A stretch of DNA of 8,965 nucleotides from an uncultured Desulfuromonas sp. GTDB lineage: Bacteria; Desulfobacterota; Desulfuromonadia; Desulfuromonadales; Trichloromonadaceae. The position numbers and the translations under genes are program-made. The notes under the pieces are model-generated. The model made no database searches, was not told where the DNA came from, and saw nothing but the letters and a program-made list of their open reading frames with translations. Positions 6,048-8,965 of the stretch are shown here, one piece after another; the first letter of the stretch is position 1, and every line of letters begins with the position of its first letter. The DNA lies in contig CALJLX010000586.1 of NCBI GenBank assembly GCA_937982495.1, positions 1-8,965 of the forward strand, read 5' to 3'.

Positions 6048-6461
6048 TTAATTTTTTTCCGCGGCCGGATTGGCCTGCACAGGGGCGTCGCCGGTCGTGG
6101 GAGCGGCATCCGATGCGGTCGTTTCCGTGGCCGGGGCGACGGCGGATTCCGCTGCCGGTACGGCGGCGCCAACGGGCTCGGTCTGAGGGGTCGCGGTCAC
6201 GACGCTGGAGGGCATAATGCTGCCGCCGCCGGGCTGGCCGTAGAAGTAGGCGAGGGTCAGGCTGGTCAGCATGAAGATGATGGCCGCCGTCGCCGTCAGT
6301 TTGCCCATGAAACTCTGGCCGCCGGATGCACCGAAGACCGTCTGGCTGCCGCCGGCGCCGAAGGAGGCACCCATTTCGGCGCCCTTGCCACCTTGCAAAA
6401 GGACAATGGCGATCAGGGCCAGGCAGACGACGATATGCAGCACGATAAGAAAAGTGGTCAT
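6048..6461 (-). CDS. secG: Protein-export membrane protein SecG
   Basis: A 137-residue subunit of the SecYEG translocon in the inner membrane, where it assists SecA-driven export. It has TM helix 1 at about 4-22, then the conserved QGGKGAEMGASFGAGGSQTVFG loop (23-44), then TM helix 2 at about 55-73, the usual SecG layout. The C-terminal tail of about 60 residues after TM2 is rich in Ala, Pro, Thr and Glu and looks disordered; such tails vary in length between SecG proteins. The start ATG has an AAGGAG ribosome site with a rather long spacer of about 11 nt. It follows tpiA after 75 nt and precedes tRNA-Leu, an arrangement that recurs in many bacteria and suggests co-transcription with the glycolytic genes. 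Confidence 0.96.
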   Translation of the reverse strand: MTTFLIVLHIVVCLALIAIVLLQGGKGAEMGASFGAGGSQTVFGASGGQSFMGKLTATAAIIFMLTSLTLAYFYGQPGGGSIMPSSVVTATPQTEPVGAAVPAAESAVAPATETTASDAAPTTGDAPVQANPAAEKN

Positions 6462-6502
6462 GATTGGTTCAGCTCCTTGAGATGGCGTTCAAACAAGACC
6501 GG

Positions 6503-6539
6503 TAATGCTATCACGATTCGCGTGTTCCGCAAAGCATTA
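6503..6539 (-). repeat. Inverted repeat at the end of tpiA
   Basis: TAATGCT and AGCATTA arms (6503-6509 and 6533-6539) flank 23 nt that contain a smaller CACG/CGTG repeat. One arm includes the tpiA stop codon. No T run follows, so it is not a clear terminator. It may structure the tpiA-secG junction in the mRNA or be chance. Confidence 0.35.
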
Positions 6540-7310
6540 ATCTTCCGTGGAGGGGCTCCGCCGGAAGCAAATGATCCGCAGGAAGTCCTCGGCCTTGAGG
6601 CTGGCGCCGCCCACCAGTGCTCCATCTACATCCATCTGCGCCATCAGGCCGTCGACGTTGTCCGGCTTGACGCTGCCGCCGTAAAGAATGCGGGTGTTCT
6701 CGGCGACTTCTTCGTTGTACAGGCCGCGAAGCAGGCCGCGAATGAAGGCATGGGCTTCCTCGGCCTGCTGGTTGCTGGCGGTTTTTCCGGTACCGATCGC
6801 CCAGACCGGCTCGTAGGCGACCACCACCTGGGACATCTGCTCGGCGGTGATCTCCCGCAAGCCTTCGCGCACCTGGGTGGCGAGCACCTCGTACATCCGG
6901 TCGTCTTCCCGCTCGTCCAAGGTTTCGCCGATACAGAAGATGACACCCAGTCCTCCGGCAAGCAGGGACCGTACTTTTTCATTGATGAATGCGTCGGTCT
7001 CGGCGAAAAGCTGACGCCGTTCAGAATGGCCGACGATGCAGTAACGGCAACCGGCGTCCCGCAGCAAAGCCGGGGAGACCTCGCCGGTAAAAGCGCCGGC
7101 GGCGGCCGGATAGCAGTTCTGTCCGGCCAGGGCGATAGTCGAGCCGACCAGTTGCTCGGCGACCTTGGCCAGGGAGGTGAAGACCGGGGCGATGACGATG
7201 TCGATATCCTCGACCTCCAAGGTCTCCTGCTTGAGGGCGGATGCCAGGTCGAGGGCTTCGCCGATGGTTTTATGCAACTTCCAATTGCCGGCGATCATGG
7301 GCTTGCGCAT
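6537..7310 (-). CDS. tpiA: Triosephosphate isomerase
   Basis: A 257-residue cytosolic enzyme interconverting dihydroxyacetone phosphate and glyceraldehyde 3-phosphate in glycolysis and gluconeogenesis. It is a single TIM barrel of normal bacterial length. The active site is complete: N9 and K11 in GNWK, H95 in GHSERR, and the catalytic base E167 in YEPVWAIGTG, which also begins the mobile loop 6. The phosphate-binding blocks YGGSVKPDN (210-218) and LVGGASL (232-238) are present. The ATG has an excellent GGAGGA ribosome site. It lies 70 nt after pgk and 75 nt before secG, presumably in one transcript. The last dozen residues (CFRRSPSTED) are a slightly extended tail. Confidence 0.98.
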   Translation of the reverse strand: MRKPMIAGNWKLHKTIGEALDLASALKQETLEVEDIDIVIAPVFTSLAKVAEQLVGSTIALAGQNCYPAAAGAFTGEVSPALLRDAGCRYCIVGHSERRQLFAETDAFINEKVRSLLAGGLGVIFCIGETLDEREDDRMYEVLATQVREGLREITAEQMSQVVVAYEPVWAIGTGKTASNQQAEEAHAFIRGLLRGLYNEEVAENTRILYGGSVKPDNVDGLMAQMDVDGALVGGASLKAEDFLRIICFRRSPSTED

Positions 7311-7380
7311 GAAAAATCCTCCGTGAAATATCCCTTGGGGAAGGGGAGGGGGCCGGTTGTAGTCCCGGCTCCATAATCAA

Positions 7381-8574
7381 TCAAACTTTATCCGTGAGGA
7401 CGGTGACGCCGGGGAGTTCCCGACCTTCAAGGAACTCCAGGGAGGCGCCGCCGCCGGTGGAGATGTGGGTCATGCGCTCTTCCAGCCCCGACTGGTTGAC
7501 GGCCGCCACCGAATCGCCGCCGCCGATGATGGAAAGGCAATCCGTTTCGGCCAGAGCCTGGGCGACGGCCATGGTGCCGGCGGCGAAGGCGGGAAATTCG
7601 AAGACGCCCATCGGGCCGTTCCAGACGACGGTGGCGGCTTTCTTCAGGACCTCGGTATAGGCGGCGATGCTTTGGGGGCCGATGTCCAGGGCCATCAATC
7701 CGTCACGGATGGCGCCGCCCTCGGATACGACCGCTTCGGCGTCCGCCTTGAACTCGGCGGCCATGACGTGGTCGACGGGGAGGAGCAGGCGCACTTTCCG
7801 GGACTCGGCCTTGGCCAGCAGTTCCCGAGCCAGATCCAGACGGTCTTCTTCAACCAGGGATTTGCCGACGGCGATGCCCTGGGCTTTGAGGAAGGTGTAG
7901 GCCATGCCGCCGCCGATCAGCAGCGCATCGACCTTGCCGAGCAGGTTCTCGATGACGGTAATCTTGTCGCTGACCTTGGCCCCTCCGAGCACGGCGACAA
8001 AGGGCCGCTTCGGCGCGGCCAGGGCCTGACCGAGATAGCGCAGTTCCTTCTCCATGAGAAAGCCGGCGGCGGCGGGCTTGAGCAGGCGAGCGACCCCTTC
8101 GGTGGAGGCGTGGGCGCGGTGGGCGGCGCCGAAGGCGTCGTTGACGTAGATCTCGCCAAGAGCCGCGAGCCGCGCGGCAAAAGCGGGATCGTTCTTTTCC
8201 TCGCCGGCGTGAAAACGAACATTTTCCAGCAACAGAATGTCGCCGTCCTGCATGGCCGCGACCAGCTTTTCCACTTCCGCACCGATGCAGTCCGGCGCCA
8301 TCGTTACCTTGCGGCCGAGAAGTTTGGAGAGGTAGGGTGCGACCGGCGCCAGGCTGTACTTGGCGTTGACCTGAGCCTTGGGGCGACCGAGATGGGAAGC
8401 GAGAATAAGGCGTCCGCCCTGCTCCACGACGTGGCGGATGGTCGGCAGGGCGGCGACGATCCGGGTGTCGTCGGTAATGTTGCCCTGGTCGTCGAGGGGG
8501 ACGTTAAAGTCGACCCGGCAGAAGACACGCTTGCCTTTGAGATCCAGATCCTGAACGGTCACTTTGCTGAACAT
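7381..8574 (-). CDS. pgk: Phosphoglycerate kinase
   Basis: A 397-residue cytosolic enzyme transferring a phosphate between 1,3-bisphosphoglycerate and ADP, giving 3-phosphoglycerate and ATP; it is reversible. N-domain substrate residues are present: R20 and DFN (22-24), R38, SHLGRP (60-65), R120 and R153. C-domain nucleotide-binding blocks are present: GGAKVSDKI (197-205), GGGMAYTF (221-228), GPMGVFE (320-326) and GGGDSVAAV (351-359), with ISTGGGASLE near the end. The frame stays open upstream to 8709, but that stretch crosses the intergenic hairpin and the gap stop codon and has no family similarity. The ATG at 8572-8574, with GGAG 8 nt upstream, gives the standard N-terminus and length. It lies between gap and tpiA. 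Confidence 0.98.
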   Translation of the reverse strand: MFSKVTVQDLDLKGKRVFCRVDFNVPLDDQGNITDDTRIVAALPTIRHVVEQGGRLILASHLGRPKAQVNAKYSLAPVAPYLSKLLGRKVTMAPDCIGAEVEKLVAAMQDGDILLLENVRFHAGEEKNDPAFAARLAALGEIYVNDAFGAAHRAHASTEGVARLLKPAAAGFLMEKELRYLGQALAAPKRPFVAVLGGAKVSDKITVIENLLGKVDALLIGGGMAYTFLKAQGIAVGKSLVEEDRLDLARELLAKAESRKVRLLLPVDHVMAAEFKADAEAVVSEGGAIRDGLMALDIGPQSIAAYTEVLKKAATVVWNGPMGVFEFPAFAAGTMAVAQALAETDCLSIIGGGDSVAAVNQSGLEERMTHISTGGGASLEFLEGRELPGVTVLTDKV

Positions 8575-8602
8575 CGTGAAGTCTCCAAGGGGGATGGGTA
8601 AA

Positions 8603-8636
8603 ACAAAGGGCAGGATCAAGCGATCCTGCCCTTTGT
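8603..8636 (-). terminator. Long perfect hairpin between gap and pgk, possible partial terminator
   Basis: A 15-bp perfect stem (ACAAAGGGCAGGATC with its complement) closes a 4-nt loop. On the minus strand it is followed by TTTTA only, so termination is probably partial. It begins 18 nt after the gap stop and ends 28 nt before the pgk start. It could lower pgk relative to gap, or protect the gap mRNA 3' end after processing. Confidence 0.6.
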
Positions 8637-8654
8637 GAATTTGGCGGAGAGGGG

Positions 8655-8965
<311 letters not shown>

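Noticed and set aside
6042..7376. Plus-strand open frame of 444 codons across secG and tpiA
   Set aside because: It is antisense to two clearly recognised genes, its translation is Gly/His/Gln-rich low-complexity sequence, and no family motif is seen. It is a product of GC-rich third positions.
7321..7380. Possible terminator between pgk and tpiA
   Set aside because: Only a 5-bp GCCGG/CCGGC hairpin with no T run is present, so the genes are probably co-transcribed.
7465..8601. Plus-strand open frame of 378 codons opposite pgk
   Set aside because: It mirrors a highly conserved pgk gene and its composition (Gly, Asp, Gln, His rich) is that of an antisense shadow.

Overview
The window reads almost entirely on the minus strand. 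It looks like chromosomal DNA from a GC-rich Gram-negative bacterium. The gene order gap-pgk-tpiA-secG-tRNA-Leu, an outer-membrane porin, a sigma-54-type promoter and a HAMP/PAS/GGDEF sensor would fit the Desulfuromonadales (Geobacter, Desulfuromonas and relatives). That assignment is inferred from gene order and protein style, not from a database search.

Right part (about 5860-8965), read right to left: the 3' end of gap, then pgk, tpiA and secG, followed by a tRNA-Leu(GAG) with its own strong promoter and an intrinsic terminator. Gap, Pgk and TpiA catalyse consecutive or adjacent steps of triose metabolism in glycolysis and gluconeogenesis. SecG is part of the protein-export channel. A 15-bp hairpin separates gap from pgk.

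Middle (about 3483-5857): a 698-residue YyaL/Spata20-family protein (thioredoxin-like plus alpha/alpha-toroid) with its own promoter. Between it and the tRNA terminator is a compact unit that is not protein-coding: a good sigma-70 promoter, a perfect 10-bp hairpin and a perfect 9-bp hairpin ending in seven T. It predicts an RNA of about 74 nt whose terminator loop carries CCUCCU(U), the same sequence as the anti-Shine-Dalgarno of 16S rRNA. This is the strongest candidate for something undescribed here.

Left part (1-3482): a tightly packed operon of an outer-membrane porin, a small secreted PstS-like binding protein and a membrane-anchored HAMP-PAS-GGDEF diguanylate cyclase that runs off the left edge. 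A 347-bp leader precedes it, with a near-consensus sigma-54 promoter and possible upstream activator sites. A plausible reading is a three-part sensing module: the porin admits a solute, the periplasmic protein binds it, and the cyclase turns binding into cyclic-di-GMP. No mobile element, CRISPR array or broken gene was seen.
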